Assembly (NCBI GenBank): GCA_038254365.1
Contig: JBBSGI010000019.1
Location: 1-43,883, forward strand
Source: JAWWPG01 sp038254365
GTDB taxonomy: Bacteria; Actinomycetota; Actinomycetes; Propionibacteriales; Nocardioidaceae
Length of the DNA: 43,883 nt
Direction of reading: 5' to 3'
Each line of letters starts with the position of its first letter. Position 1 is the stretch's first letter. The notes under the pieces are model-generated. The model made no database searches and had not been told where the DNA came from. It saw only the letters and a program-made list of their open reading frames with translations. Made by a program: the position numbers and the translations under genes. Positions 1 through 7,942 of this stretch are shown here, piece by piece.

Positions 1-1
1 C

Positions 2-109
2 GAGCTGAACGCTTGGCAGGCCGCCACCAACGCCGGCCAGCGTCAAGTCGACTGGCAGTTCACCACCGACGATGCCCGCATCAAACTGCGCCACCTATAC
101 CCCAACTAA
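2..109 (+). mobile_element. IS630-family transposase, C-terminal end (cut by window start)
   Basis: An open frame enters from the left edge and ends at TAA 107-109, giving 35 residues. The tail VDWQFTTDDARIKLRHLYP is typical of the very C-terminus of IS630-type DDE transposases, after the catalytic domain. Only the end is visible, so activity, terminal repeats and completeness cannot be judged. The MarR gene ends only 16 bp further on, so this edge may mark an insertion boundary. The family call rests on this short tail alone. Confidence 0.6.
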
Positions 110-125
110 CAGCGGCGACAGTCTA

Positions 126-635
126 CTAGGGAGGGTCATCGTCGAAGGGGGCGACGACCATTCGCAGCATCGCCGCCAGCGACTCGCGTTGGCTGGTAGT
201 CAGGCTGTCGAGCAGCATCCGCTCCTGCTCGAGCAGGCCCTCGAGCGCCGCGTCGACCCGACGCTGGCCTTCCTCGGTGAGCCTGACCAGCACACCCCGC
301 TTGTCGTCGGGATCGGGCATTCGGAGCACCAGCCCCTTCGTCGCCAGCCGGTCGACCCGGTTCGTCATCGTCCCCGAGGTCACCATCGTCTCGCGCAGCA
401 GTCGGCCTGGGGAGAGCTGGTACGGCGCCCCGGCCCGCCGCAGCGCGGTCAGCACGTCGAACTCTCCGTTCTCCAGGTCGTGGGCCTCGAAGGCCTCCCG
501 CCGGGCCAGGTCGAGGTGGCGGGCCAGTCTGGTGACTCGACTGAGCACCTGCATGGGGCTGCTATCCAGGTCAGGACGCTCCCGCGCCCAGGCCGCGACC
601 AGCCGGTCGACCTCGTCCGACAGCGGTGTGACCAC
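126..635 (-). CDS. MarR-family transcriptional regulator
   Basis: A winged-helix regulator of about 170 residues, the usual MarR length. The middle holds the DNA-binding segment (SPGRLLRETMVTSGTMTNRV, then the wing RMPDPDDKRGVLVRLTEEG), flanked by the helices that form the dimer. MarR proteins usually repress a divergent neighbour and release DNA on binding a small ligand. Here the divergent gene is a methyltransferase, and two palindromes lie between them (673-719). I prefer the GTG start at 635. A TTG at 668 would add 11 residues and run almost into the first palindrome. No strong ribosome site supports either start. The ligand is unknown. Confidence 0.88.
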   Translation of the reverse strand: MVTPLSDEVDRLVAAWARERPDLDSSPMQVLSRVTRLARHLDLARREAFEAHDLENGEFDVLTALRRAGAPYQLSPGRLLRETMVTSGTMTNRVDRLATKGLVLRMPDPDDKRGVLVRLTEEGQRRVDAALEGLLEQERMLLDSLTTSQRESLAAMLRMVVAPFDDDPP

Positions 636-670
636 GCGGGAAGTGTAGTGCCGGAGCTTCCGTGGCAAGG

Positions 671-720
671 TATCTTGACATCAAGAGAGTTGTCCAGGAG
701 ACTTGTCTTGATATCGAGAG
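671..720. promoter_or_regulatory. Two palindromic operator sites between marR and the methyltransferase
   Basis: Site 1 is TCTTGA-CA-TCAAGA (673-686), a perfect 6+6 palindrome. Site 2 is TCTTGA-TA-TCGAGA (706-719), with one mismatch. Their centres are 33 bp apart, about three helical turns, so two dimers could bind the same face of the DNA. The layout fits autoregulation by the adjacent MarR protein and control of the gene starting at 743. Binding is inferred from symmetry and position only. Confidence 0.7.
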
Positions 721-742
721 ACCGAGCGGAGGGCTGCTGCTG

Positions 743-1549
743 ATGGCGACGTGGGACCCGGCCAGCTACCTGCGCTTCGCCGACGAGCGCTCCCGGCCGT
801 TCCTCGAGCTGACCCAGCGCATCGGCGCCGAGGATCCCGCGACGGTCGTCGACCTCGGGTGTGGCCCCGGGCAGCTCACCCGCGTGCTGGCCGACCGCTG
901 GCCGAACGCGCAGGTAGTCGGCCTGGACTCGTCCGCGGAGATGGTGGAACGCGCGGCGGAGCATCGCAGTGAGCGGGTCGGGTTCCAGGTTGGCGACCTC
1001 CGCGAGTGGAGGCCCAAGCATCCGGTCGACGTGATCGTCTGCAACGCGTCGTTGCAGTGGGTGACGGGGCACCGAGACCTGCTGCCGGGGCTGGTGGCCC
1101 GTCTGGGTCCGGGCGGCTGGCTCGGCTTCCAGGTGCCCGGCAACTTCAGCGAGCCCAGCCACGCCCTGCTCCAGCAGCTGGCCGAGGACTCGAGGTTCGC
1201 CGAATCGACCCGCGGGGTCGAGCGCCCCGCGGCATTCGGGCCACAGGTCTACCTCGCCGACCTCGCCGCACCCGGCCTTGAGGTCGACGTGTGGGAGACG
1301 ACGTACCTGCATGTGCTTGCCGGGGACGACCCGGTCTTCACCTGGATCAGCGGCACGGGTGCGCGGCCGATCCTGCAGGCCTTGTCCGACGACCAGCGTC
1401 AGATGTTCGTCACCGAGTACAAGGCCATGCTGCGCGAGGCTTACCCGCCTCGCTCGTTCGGCACGGTACTGCCCTTCCGACGGGTCTTCGTGGTGGCGCA
1501 CCTCGTCGACGTCGACGGGTCCGCGTCGGGCGAGGGAATCGCGCCATGA
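743..1549 (+). CDS. SAM-dependent methyltransferase, trans-aconitate 2-methyltransferase-like
   Basis: Class I SAM methyltransferase of 268 residues. The N-terminus MATWDPASYLRFADERSRP and the motif I VVDLGCGPGQLT match the trans-aconitate methyltransferase (Tam) group, which methylates a carboxylate to detoxify trans-aconitate formed from cis-aconitate. Motif II follows as VVGLDSSAEMV and the post-II region as VDVIVCNASLQWV. ATG 743 is chosen because GGAGGG (728-733) lies at good spacing before it. The stop overlaps the next start (ATGA), so the two genes are translationally coupled. The exact substrate is uncertain, as close relatives methylate other small acids. Confidence 0.82.
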   Translation: MATWDPASYLRFADERSRPFLELTQRIGAEDPATVVDLGCGPGQLTRVLADRWPNAQVVGLDSSAEMVERAAEHRSERVGFQVGDLREWRPKHPVDVIVCNASLQWVTGHRDLLPGLVARLGPGGWLGFQVPGNFSEPSHALLQQLAEDSRFAESTRGVERPAAFGPQVYLADLAAPGLEVDVWETTYLHVLAGDDPVFTWISGTGARPILQALSDDQRQMFVTEYKAMLREAYPPRSFGTVLPFRRVFVVAHLVDVDGSASGEGIAP

Positions 1550-1923
1550 CCGCGCTGCACCATGTGCAGGTCGGCTGCCCGCGCGGGAGTGAGCACGCGG
1601 TGCGCGGCTTCTATGGCGGCCTGCTCGGCCTCGAGGAGGTCGACAAACCGCCGGTTCTGGCGGCTCGAGGCGGCGTATGGTTCCGGGGGGACGGCTATGA
1701 GCTGCACGTCGGCGTCGAGGAGCCGTTCCGCCCGGCCCGCAAGGCACATCCCGCGTTCCTGGTCGACGAGGTCGACGACGTCGCAGACCGTCTGGTGCTG
1801 GCCGGGTACGTCGTGAGCTGGGACTCAAGCTTCCCCTGCTATCGCCGCTTCCATGTCGCCGACCCGAACGGCAACCGGGTGGAGATCCTCGGCGCGAACA
1901 CCGACGGCGCCCCGTCGACTTAG
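1546..1923 (+). CDS. VOC-family (glyoxalase/bleomycin-resistance-like) protein
   Basis: A 125-residue single vicinal-oxygen-chelate unit: it opens with LHHVQVGCPRGSEHAVRGFY and ends with FHVADPNGNRVEIL, the usual last strand carrying a metal-ligand Glu. Such proteins bind metal or small molecules as dimers and act as isomerases, dioxygenases or drug-binding proteins. The start codon overlaps the stop of the methyltransferase by 4 bases, so both are likely made from one mRNA under the MarR-type operators. The substrate cannot be told from the sequence. Confidence 0.82.
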   Translation: MTALHHVQVGCPRGSEHAVRGFYGGLLGLEEVDKPPVLAARGGVWFRGDGYELHVGVEEPFRPARKAHPAFLVDEVDDVADRLVLAGYVVSWDSSFPCYRRFHVADPNGNRVEILGANTDGAPST

Positions 1924-1933
1924 GCTCTTTCCC

Positions 1934-2968
1934 GTGACCACGCCGAGGCTTCTCGACTTCATCGCGACGCTGCCGAAGGCCGAGCTGCACGTCCACCATG
2001 TCGGTTCGGCGCCCCCGCGGGTCGTGGCGGAGCTCGCCACTGCCCACCCGTCCGCCGGCGTGCCGTCCGACACCAGCCAGCTGGGGGAGTACTTCACGTT
2101 CACCGGCTTCGCCCACTTCATCGAGGTCTACCTGACCGTTGTCGACCTGATCCGCACCGCTGAGGACGTCCGACTGTTGACCTATGAGGTCGCCCGGGAC
2201 ATGGCGGCGCAGCGGATCCGCTACGCCGAGATGACGTGCACGCCGTACACCTCGGTGCGCAGTGGCATCCCCGGCGAGGCCTTCTGCGAGGCCATCGAAG
2301 ACGCTCGGCTCGCCGCGGCGCAGGACTTCGGGCTCGAGCTGCGCTGGTGCTTCGACATTCCCGGCGAGTTCGGTCTGCCCGCTGCCGAGGAGACGTTGCG
2401 GATCGCGACGAGCTGCCAGCCGGCCGGGCTGATCTCCTTCGGTCTCGGCGGCCCGGAGGTCGGCGTCCGCCGCGCGCAGTTCGCGCCGTACTTCGACGCG
2501 GCGCGCGCCGCCGGCCTGCGCTCCGTCCCGCACGCCGGAGAGACCACCGGGCCGGAGACCGTGTGGGAGGCGCTCCGGTTCCTCGGGGCCGAGCGAGTCG
2601 GCCACGGGATCGCCGCCGCGCAGGACCCCGATCTGATGCGGCATCTGGCGGACCACGGCATCGCGCTCGAGGTCTGCCTGACCTCGAACCTCGCGACGCG
2701 GGCGGTCTCCACGCTGGCTGAGCATCCCCTGCGGGCCCTGCGCGATGCCGGAGTTCCGGTCACGATCAACAGCGACGACCCGTCGATGTTCGGTACCACG
2801 CTGAACAACGAGTACGCCGTCGCGGCCGACCTCCTCCACCTCGACGAGCCTGGCTTGGTGGGGCTGGCGCGCGACGCGGTAGCGCTGTCGTTCGCCGAGC
2901 CGGCGGTCAAGCAGCGGCTGCTGGCGGAGATCGAGGCAAGCTGGACAGGCGCGACGCCGCGCACGTGA
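1934..2968 (+). CDS. Adenosine deaminase-family amidohydrolase (possible aminodeoxyfutalosine deaminase)
   Basis: A 344-residue TIM-barrel deaminase. Metal and catalytic motifs are present in order: HVH (residues 19-21), PHAGE with the proton-shuttle Glu, GHG, and NSDDP with the metal-binding Asp. In this family these residues hydrolyse the 6-amino group of adenosine or of 6-aminodeoxyfutalosine in the futalosine route to menaquinone. The variant HVHHVGSA, where classical adenosine deaminases have LHxHLDG, occurs in actinobacterial members that I recall being linked to aminofutalosine. That assignment is an inference. GTG 1934 is chosen because the barrel begins just after it. It lies 10 bp after the VOC gene. 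Confidence 0.85.
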   Translation: MTTPRLLDFIATLPKAELHVHHVGSAPPRVVAELATAHPSAGVPSDTSQLGEYFTFTGFAHFIEVYLTVVDLIRTAEDVRLLTYEVARDMAAQRIRYAEMTCTPYTSVRSGIPGEAFCEAIEDARLAAAQDFGLELRWCFDIPGEFGLPAAEETLRIATSCQPAGLISFGLGGPEVGVRRAQFAPYFDAARAAGLRSVPHAGETTGPETVWEALRFLGAERVGHGIAAAQDPDLMRHLADHGIALEVCLTSNLATRAVSTLAEHPLRALRDAGVPVTINSDDPSMFGTTLNNEYAVAADLLHLDEPGLVGLARDAVALSFAEPAVKQRLLAEIEASWTGATPRT

Positions 2969-2969
2969 G

Positions 2970-3704
2970 CTAGGCGCCGGTGGCGATCGGTGTGGAGGTG
3001 GCAACCAGCTCAGAACCGGACTCGGCGTCGGCCTCAACCGGCGCCGGGTGGGCAGAGGCGAGGCGGGGGCCTGCGACGGCCACCTGCAGCGTGGGTTCCT
3101 TCTCGAGGCCTGAGAGCCCGTTCCAGGCCAGATTGACCAGGTGGGCGGCGACGACGGACTTGGCGGGCTTGCGCTCGTCGAGCCACCACTGCCCGGCCGT
3201 GCCGACCATGCCGACGAGCATCTGGGCGTACATCGGCGCGTGCCGCGGGTCGAAACCTCGTCGGCTGAACTCGGCGGCGAGGATGTGCTCGACCCGGCCG
3301 GCGATGTCGCCGATGATCGACACGAACGAGCCGGACTCGGACCCGATCGGAGAGTCCCGGACCAGGATTCGGAAGCCGTCCGACGACTGCTCGATGTAGT
3401 CCAGCAGGGAGAGCGCCGCGCGCTCCAGCAGCTCGCGGGCATGACCTCCGGTCAGCGAGGAGCGCATCATCGCGAGCAGGTGACAGACCTCGCGGTCGAC
3501 CACGACGGCGTAGAGGCCCTCCTTGCCGCCGAAGTGCTCGTAGACCACGGGCTTCGAGACCTCCGCACGAGCGGCGATCTCCTCGATCGAGGTGCCCTCG
3601 AAACCGCGCTCGGCGAACAAGGCCCGGGCGACGTCGATGAGCTGCTCGCGGCGTTCCGCGCTGGTCATCCGGCCCCGGGTGGGGCGTTTCCGCTTCTGGG
3701 TCAC
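2970..3704 (-). CDS. TetR-family regulator next to acyl desaturase
   Basis: A 244-residue TetR protein. The N-terminal helix-turn-helix (ERREQLIDVARALFAERGF, then EEIAARAEVSKPVVYEHFG) is intact, followed by an all-helical ligand domain and a low-complexity tail of about 35 residues rich in Ala, Pro, Glu and Ser. It lies 93 bp downstream of a desaturase on the same strand and is a good candidate regulator of it through the half-sites at 4795-4831. The GTG at 3704 has a GATACT box just upstream, so a leaderless start is plausible. An internal ATG at 3668 would remove 12 residues. The ligand is unknown; an acyl-CoA would fit the context. Confidence 0.85.
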   Translation of the reverse strand: MTQKRKRPTRGRMTSAERREQLIDVARALFAERGFEGTSIEEIAARAEVSKPVVYEHFGGKEGLYAVVVDREVCHLLAMMRSSLTGGHARELLERAALSLLDYIEQSSDGFRILVRDSPIGSESGSFVSIIGDIAGRVEHILAAEFSRRGFDPRHAPMYAQMLVGMVGTAGQWWLDERKPAKSVVAAHLVNLAWNGLSGLEKEPTLQVAVAGPRLASAHPAPVEADAESGSELVATSTPIATGA

Positions 3705-3797
3705 CTGGCCAGTATCCCAGGCCGGCTCCCGACCTGGGGCCGGTCAGCGCCCAACGAAGTCAAAAGGCCCCAACAATTCAAGAGCGGTGGTACGGGG

Positions 3798-4766
3798 TCA
3801 GGGGCTGGTGTGGTGGGCTCGCTTGAGCTCGAGGCGCTCCCTGACCGGCCACCGCACCGCGCTGACCCAGCCGAGCTTCTCGAGCAGCCAGATGATCCGT
3901 GCGGAGGTGTCGAGCTGGCCGCGCAGCACCCCGTGTCGGGCGCAGGTCGGGTCGCTGTGGTGGAGGTTGTGCCAGGACTCCCCCATCGAGGGGATGGCGA
4001 GCCACCAGACGTTGCCGGACTTGTCGCGCGAGCGGAACGGACGCTCGCCCACGGCGTGGCAGATCGAGTTGATCGACCAGGTGACGTGGTGGAGCAGCGC
4101 CACCCGGACGAGCGAGCCCCAGAAGAACGCGGTCACAGCGCCTTGCCACGACATCGACCACAGCCCGCCGGCGACAGCGGGAAGCAGCAGGGACACCGCG
4201 ACCAGCCCGGGGAAGGACCGTGAGATCGCGACGACGTCGCGGTCCTTGAGCAGGTCGGGCGCGTACTGGCGCTGCGAGGTCTGCTCGGAGTCGAACAACC
4301 AGCCCATATGGGCGTAGAACAGGCCCTTCATCAGCGCGGGGACGGATTCGCCGTAGCGCCACGGCGAGTGAGGGTCGCCTTCGCGGTCGGAGAACTTGTG
4401 GTGCTTTCGGTGATCGGCCACCCACCGCACCACGGGGCCCTGGATCGCCATCGAACCGGCAAGTGCCAGGGCGATCTTCAGTCCGCGGTTCGGCTTGAAC
4501 GACTTGTGGGTGAAGTACCGGTGGAAACCCACCGTGATGCCGTGGCCGGTGATGGCGTACATCACCAAGGCGATCACCACGTCGTGCCAACCGAGCCACC
4601 CGCCCCACGCAAGGGGGACCGCCGCGACCAGCGCCAGGAACGGAACTCCGATGAAGATGCCGAGGGCAATCTGCTCGGCGCGGGACTGCTGCTCCCCCCC
4701 GAGGGTCGCGCTGTCCACCTCGTCGAGGGTGGTGGGAGGCGGTACGACGGAGGTCGCAGGCGTCAT
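3798..4766 (-). CDS. Membrane acyl-CoA/fatty-acid delta-9 desaturase
   Basis: A 322-residue integral-membrane di-iron desaturase. The three histidine boxes are all present: HRYFTH, HRKHH and HNLHH. They bind the di-iron centre that inserts a cis double bond into acyl chains, and hydrophobic segments lie before and between the boxes. It resembles the DesA3/OLE1-type stearoyl-CoA desaturases of actinobacteria and would control membrane fluidity. ATG 4766 is preferred because an AGGA lies just upstream. ATG 4784 would add six residues and has no ribosome site. The promoter carries symmetric half-sites, and the likely regulator is the downstream TetR gene. Confidence 0.9.
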   Translation of the reverse strand: MTPATSVVPPPTTLDEVDSATLGGEQQSRAEQIALGIFIGVPFLALVAAVPLAWGGWLGWHDVVIALVMYAITGHGITVGFHRYFTHKSFKPNRGLKIALALAGSMAIQGPVVRWVADHRKHHKFSDREGDPHSPWRYGESVPALMKGLFYAHMGWLFDSEQTSQRQYAPDLLKDRDVVAISRSFPGLVAVSLLLPAVAGGLWSMSWQGAVTAFFWGSLVRVALLHHVTWSINSICHAVGERPFRSRDKSGNVWWLAIPSMGESWHNLHHSDPTCARHGVLRGQLDTSARIIWLLEKLGWVSAVRWPVRERLELKRAHHTSP

Positions 4767-4794
4767 GGCGTTAGTCCTAAGCATCCGAGGCGAT

Positions 4795-4831
4795 CAACCT
4801 ACGCCAGAGTAACTTACGGTAACGTAGGTTG
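4795..4831. promoter_or_regulatory. Operator-like repeats upstream of the desaturase
   Basis: Three related 8-bp half-sites lie just upstream of the desaturase start: AACCTACG (4796-4803), AACTTACG (4811-4818) and inverted CGTAGGTT (4823-4830). The last two form a 20-bp near-palindrome, and the outer pair forms a perfect 9-bp inverted repeat (4795-4803 with 4823-4831). This arrangement is typical of a TetR dimer site. The TetR gene downstream of the desaturase is the obvious candidate. Function is inferred. Confidence 0.65.
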
Positions 4832-4983
4832 TTCTGCCCACCCTACCGAAGGTCGACGCCAGCGCAAGACGACCCGGCCTTCTGTGGCAGACTTGGGCCC
4901 GCGCAGGGGTGTGCCGTGACGGGTCACTCCATGCATTCCCAGGCGGTCAGGTCTGTCCGCGACCCGGACTTTCCTGGGGGCAG

Positions 4984-5056
4984 TCCCCTGTGGGGTAACC
5001 CGGCAGCCCGCAAGCCTTTGAAGCTTGAGGTCCTGGATCGAAGCCAGGCGGGGGAG
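4984..5056 (+). tRNA. tRNA-Gln (anticodon UUG)
   Basis: A 73-nt cloverleaf can be folded by hand. It has a 7-bp acceptor TCCCCTG/CGGGGGA, a D arm GGGT/GCCC, an anticodon stem CAAGC/GCTTG around loop CTTTGAA (anticodon TTG at 5018-5020), a 4-nt variable loop, and a T stem CCTGG/CCAGG. The discriminator is G and no CCA is encoded. The T loop is ATCGAAG, with A where T54 is usual. It lies 57 bp upstream of glmU, a familiar actinobacterial arrangement. Confidence 0.9.
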
Positions 5057-5113
5057 CGAGCACCGCAGCAGCATCCCGGACCAGCCGATGACGCAGCCGA
5101 GGAGCAGATGCCC

Positions 5114-6586
5114 GTGACGCCCACCCGACCCGTCGCCGTCGTCGTGCTGGCGGCGGGTGGCGGCACCAGGATGCGGTCCTCGACGCCCAAGGTCCTCCAC
5201 CAGCTCGCCGGGCGCACCCTGCTGGGACACGTCCTCGCCGCGGCCCGCGGAGCCGGGCCCGACCACCTCGTTGTCGTCGTACGGCAGGACCGTGACCGGG
5301 TGGCCGAGCACGTCGCGGCCCTGGACCCCGGCGCTCTCGTCGCTGACCAGGACGCCCTTCCCGGCACCGGCCGGGCCGCCGAGTGCGGGCTCGCGGTGCT
5401 GCCGCCCGATCTCGCCGGAATCGTCATCGTGACGGTGGCGGATGCGCCGCTGCTGACGGCGCAGACTCTCACGGAGCTGGCTCAGCAACACGCCGAGGCG
5501 GGGTGCGACGTCAGTGTCGTCACCGCATCGGTGGCCGACCCCCTCGGCTACGGCAGGATCCTGCGCGACGCGGACGGTTCCGTGCGCGGCATCGTGGAGG
5601 ACCGCGACGCGACACCGCAGCACCAGACGGTGACTGAGGTGAACTCGGGGCTGTACGCCTTCGAGGCGGGAGTCCTGCGGGCAGCCCTCGTGGAGGTGGG
5701 CACCGACAACGCCCAAGGTGAGAAGTACCTCACCGACGTGCTTTCGGTGGTGCACCGGAAGGGCGGACGGATCCGGGCGCACGTGCTCGCGGACGCCTGG
5801 CAGACCGAGGGCGTGAACGACCGCGTCCAGCTGGCCCGTCTGGGCGCCGAGCTCAACCGCCGCATCGTCGAGGGCTGGATGCGTTCCGGGGTGACCGTCG
5901 TTGATCCGGCCAGCACCTGGGTCGACGTCGACGTGAGCCTGGGCCGGGACGTGACGATCCGCCCGCACACCCAGGTGCTCGGCGCCTCCACCATCGGTGA
6001 CGACGTCCTGCTCGGCCCGGACTGCACGCTGACCGACGTCGAGATCGGCGCCGGCGCCAGCGTCGTCCGCACCCAGGCGACTCTTGCAGTGATCGGGCCC
6101 GGCGCCAGCGTGGGACCGTTCGCCTATGTGCGGCCGGGCACCGAGCTCGGCGCCGGCGGCAAGATCGGCGGCTTCGTCGAGACGAAGAACGCGGTCATCG
6201 GCCCCGGCGCGAAGGTCCCGCACCTGAGCTATGTGGGCGACGCCGACATCGGCGAAGGCACCAACATCGGCGCCGGCACCATCGTCGCCAACTACGACGG
6301 GGTCGCCAAGCACCACACCACGATCGGTGCGCACTGCCGTACCGGAGCCAACAACACGTTCGTCGCCCCGGTGGTGCTGGGCGACGGAGCCGCCACCGGT
6401 GCGGGGGCCGTCGTACGGCGGGACGTGCCGGCCGGTGACATGGCGGTGACCACCGGCGCCCAGCGCCACCTGGTGGACTGGACCCGCCGGCGGCGCCCCG
6501 GCACCCCGTCCGCGGCCGCGGTGGACGCCGCGTCAGACCGGGCCGAAGCCGCAGCTCCGGTAGCCACCGAGGAGGAACCGGCGTGA
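5114..6586 (+). CDS. glmU: Bifunctional UDP-N-acetylglucosamine pyrophosphorylase / glucosamine-1-phosphate acetyltransferase
   Basis: Makes UDP-GlcNAc for peptidoglycan in two steps in the cytoplasm: acetylation of glucosamine-1-phosphate, then uridylylation. The N-terminal half has the nucleotidyl-transferase signature LAAGGGTRM (residues 12-20) followed by PKVLH. From about residue 260 the protein becomes a left-handed beta-helix of hexapeptide repeats, including KIGGFVETKNAVIG and GDADIGEGTNIGAG. The protein has 490 residues, the normal size. GTG 5114 is chosen because GAGGAG (5099-5104) is 9 nt upstream. The ATG at 5108 would leave only 3 nt. The last bases overlap the prs start (GTGA). 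The tail after residue 450 is Ala/Arg-rich, as often in actinobacteria. Confidence 0.97.
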   Translation: MTPTRPVAVVVLAAGGGTRMRSSTPKVLHQLAGRTLLGHVLAAARGAGPDHLVVVVRQDRDRVAEHVAALDPGALVADQDALPGTGRAAECGLAVLPPDLAGIVIVTVADAPLLTAQTLTELAQQHAEAGCDVSVVTASVADPLGYGRILRDADGSVRGIVEDRDATPQHQTVTEVNSGLYAFEAGVLRAALVEVGTDNAQGEKYLTDVLSVVHRKGGRIRAHVLADAWQTEGVNDRVQLARLGAELNRRIVEGWMRSGVTVVDPASTWVDVDVSLGRDVTIRPHTQVLGASTIGDDVLLGPDCTLTDVEIGAGASVVRTQATLAVIGPGASVGPFAYVRPGTELGAGGKIGGFVETKNAVIGPGAKVPHLSYVGDADIGEGTNIGAGTIVANYDGVAKHHTTIGAHCRTGANNTFVAPVVLGDGAATGAGAVVRRDVPAGDMAVTTGAQRHLVDWTRRRRPGTPSAAAVDAASDRAEAAAPVATEEEPA

Positions 6587-7563
6587 GTGGTCTGAAGCGC
6601 ACCACCGAGAAGAACCTGATGCTCTTCGCGGGCCGCGCTCACCCACGGCTGGCCGACGAGGTGGCCGCTCTGCTGGGAACTGCCCTGGTGCCGACCACCC
6701 ACCGCGACTTCGCCAACTCCGAGATTTATGTGCGCTACCAGGAGTCGGTTCGCGGGTGCGACGCCTTCGTCCTGCAGAGCCACACCGCTCCGATCAACAT
6801 GTGGATCATGGAGCACCTGCTGATGGTGGACGCGCTGAAGCGAGCGTCGGCGAAGCGGATCACCGTCGTGATGCCCTTCTACGGCTACGCCCGGCAGGAC
6901 AAGAAGCACCTGGGCCGCGAGCCGATCTCCGCGCGGCTGGTGGCCGACCTGTTCAAGACCGCCGGCGCCGACCGGCTGATCACCGTCGACCTGCACACGG
7001 CCCAGATCCAGGGCTTCTTCGACGGCCCGGTCGACCACCTCGCGGCGCTGCCGCTGCTCGCCGAGTACGTCGTCAACAGCTATGCCGGTGAGCAACTCGC
7101 CGTCGTGTCACCCGACGCGGGTCGGATCAAGGTGGCCGAACAGTGGTCGGCGCGACTCGGTGGTGTCCCGCTTGCCTTCATCCACAAGTCCCGAGACATC
7201 AACCAGCCCAACGAGTCGGTCGCGAACCGCGTGGTCGGTGACGTCAGCGGTCGGCTCTGCGTCCTCGTCGATGACATGATCGACTCCGCAGGCACCATCT
7301 GCCAGGCCGCCGACGCGCTCATGGCGGGCGGAGCCGCCGGCGTCGTCATCGCGGCCACGCACGCGATCCTGTCCGGTCCTGCGGTCGACCGGCTGAAGAA
7401 CTCGCCGGCCCGTGAGGTCGTCGTCACCAACACCTTGCCGATCGCCGACGACCGGCACTTCGACAAGCTGACCGAGCTCTCGATCGCGCCGCTGATCAGC
7501 CGGGCGATCCGTGAGGTCTTCGAGGACGGCTCGGTCACCAGCCTCTTCGACGGCCACGCCTGA
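6583..7563 (+). CDS. prs: Ribose-phosphate pyrophosphokinase
   Basis: Transfers pyrophosphate from ATP to ribose-5-phosphate to make PRPP, the precursor of purines, pyrimidines, histidine, tryptophan and NAD. The 326-residue protein has the type I features: the regulatory flap region PFYGYARQDKKHLGREPIS, the DLHTAQIQGFF metal/substrate segment, and the PRPP-binding loop VLVDDMIDSAGTI (about residues 228-240). Its GTG start overlaps the glmU stop, so the two are coupled; this pairing is conserved widely in bacteria. It is followed by an inverted-repeat element and a 380-bp gap, so the transcript probably ends there. Confidence 0.97.
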   Translation: MSGLKRTTEKNLMLFAGRAHPRLADEVAALLGTALVPTTHRDFANSEIYVRYQESVRGCDAFVLQSHTAPINMWIMEHLLMVDALKRASAKRITVVMPFYGYARQDKKHLGREPISARLVADLFKTAGADRLITVDLHTAQIQGFFDGPVDHLAALPLLAEYVVNSYAGEQLAVVSPDAGRIKVAEQWSARLGGVPLAFIHKSRDINQPNESVANRVVGDVSGRLCVLVDDMIDSAGTICQAADALMAGGAAGVVIAATHAILSGPAVDRLKNSPAREVVVTNTLPIADDRHFDKLTELSIAPLISRAIREVFEDGSVTSLFDGHA

Positions 7564-7583
7564 GCGTGCGCCGCTCGGTGGCC

Positions 7584-7642
7584 GCAAAGTGCGGAAAGTG
7601 GCTCCCCATCCCCCCGGCTCCACCGTTCTCCCGCACTTTCGC
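7584..7642. repeat. Inverted-repeat element, copy A (3' of prs)
   Basis: The left arm GCAAAGTGCGGAAA (7584-7597) pairs with the right arm TTCTCCCGCACTTTCGC (7626-7642), and a pyrimidine-rich loop separates them. The right arm, read on the other strand, shares the pattern GCGAA..TGCGGG with a second element at 16577-16640. Both copies lie shortly after the stop codon of a plus-strand gene. It could be a REP/MITE-like dispersed element or an RNA-level terminator or stabiliser. Confidence 0.6.
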
Positions 7643-7942
7643 GACGTCTGGGCCGCAGCAGGGCAGGGGCGCGGCATTCAGGACCTCACCACCTTCGACC
7701 GCATCGAGAGGACGCCCGCGCCTCGATTTCATGCTGCCGCGTCAGGGACGATAAGATCGATGGGTTGCCTCGGCGAGGGACCGCGTGATCGCTTGCTTTT
7801 GAACGGTCGGGCTCCGTGATCGACGTGGAACTCGTGCGGCTCTCGACGCCTGGCGACCGATGCCCCGCATTCGGCTGACAATCCGGACGCATGTCCAGTC
7901 GACCGTCTACCGCCCACACGTCGCCACGCCAAGGAGCTTCCC
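7643..7942. other. Intergenic region between prs repeat and rplY
   Basis: No convincing gene or RNA was recognised here. A TAAGAT at 7752-7757 could be a sigma-70-type -10 box for rplY, but no good -35 accompanies it. The L25 gene has its own ribosome site at the end of the gap. The long leader (about 180 nt if that promoter is used) may hold regulation that I cannot resolve by eye. Confidence 0.4.

Noticed and set aside
449..3442. A 997-residue minus-strand open frame
   Set aside because: It lies opposite clear genes (methyltransferase, VOC, deaminase) and contains only Arg/Pro-rich shadow sequence typical of high-GC antisense frames.
4829..5113. A 95-residue N-terminal extension of GlmU
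   Set aside because: The extension runs straight through the tRNA-Gln gene; the GTG at 5114 with its ribosome site is far more likely.
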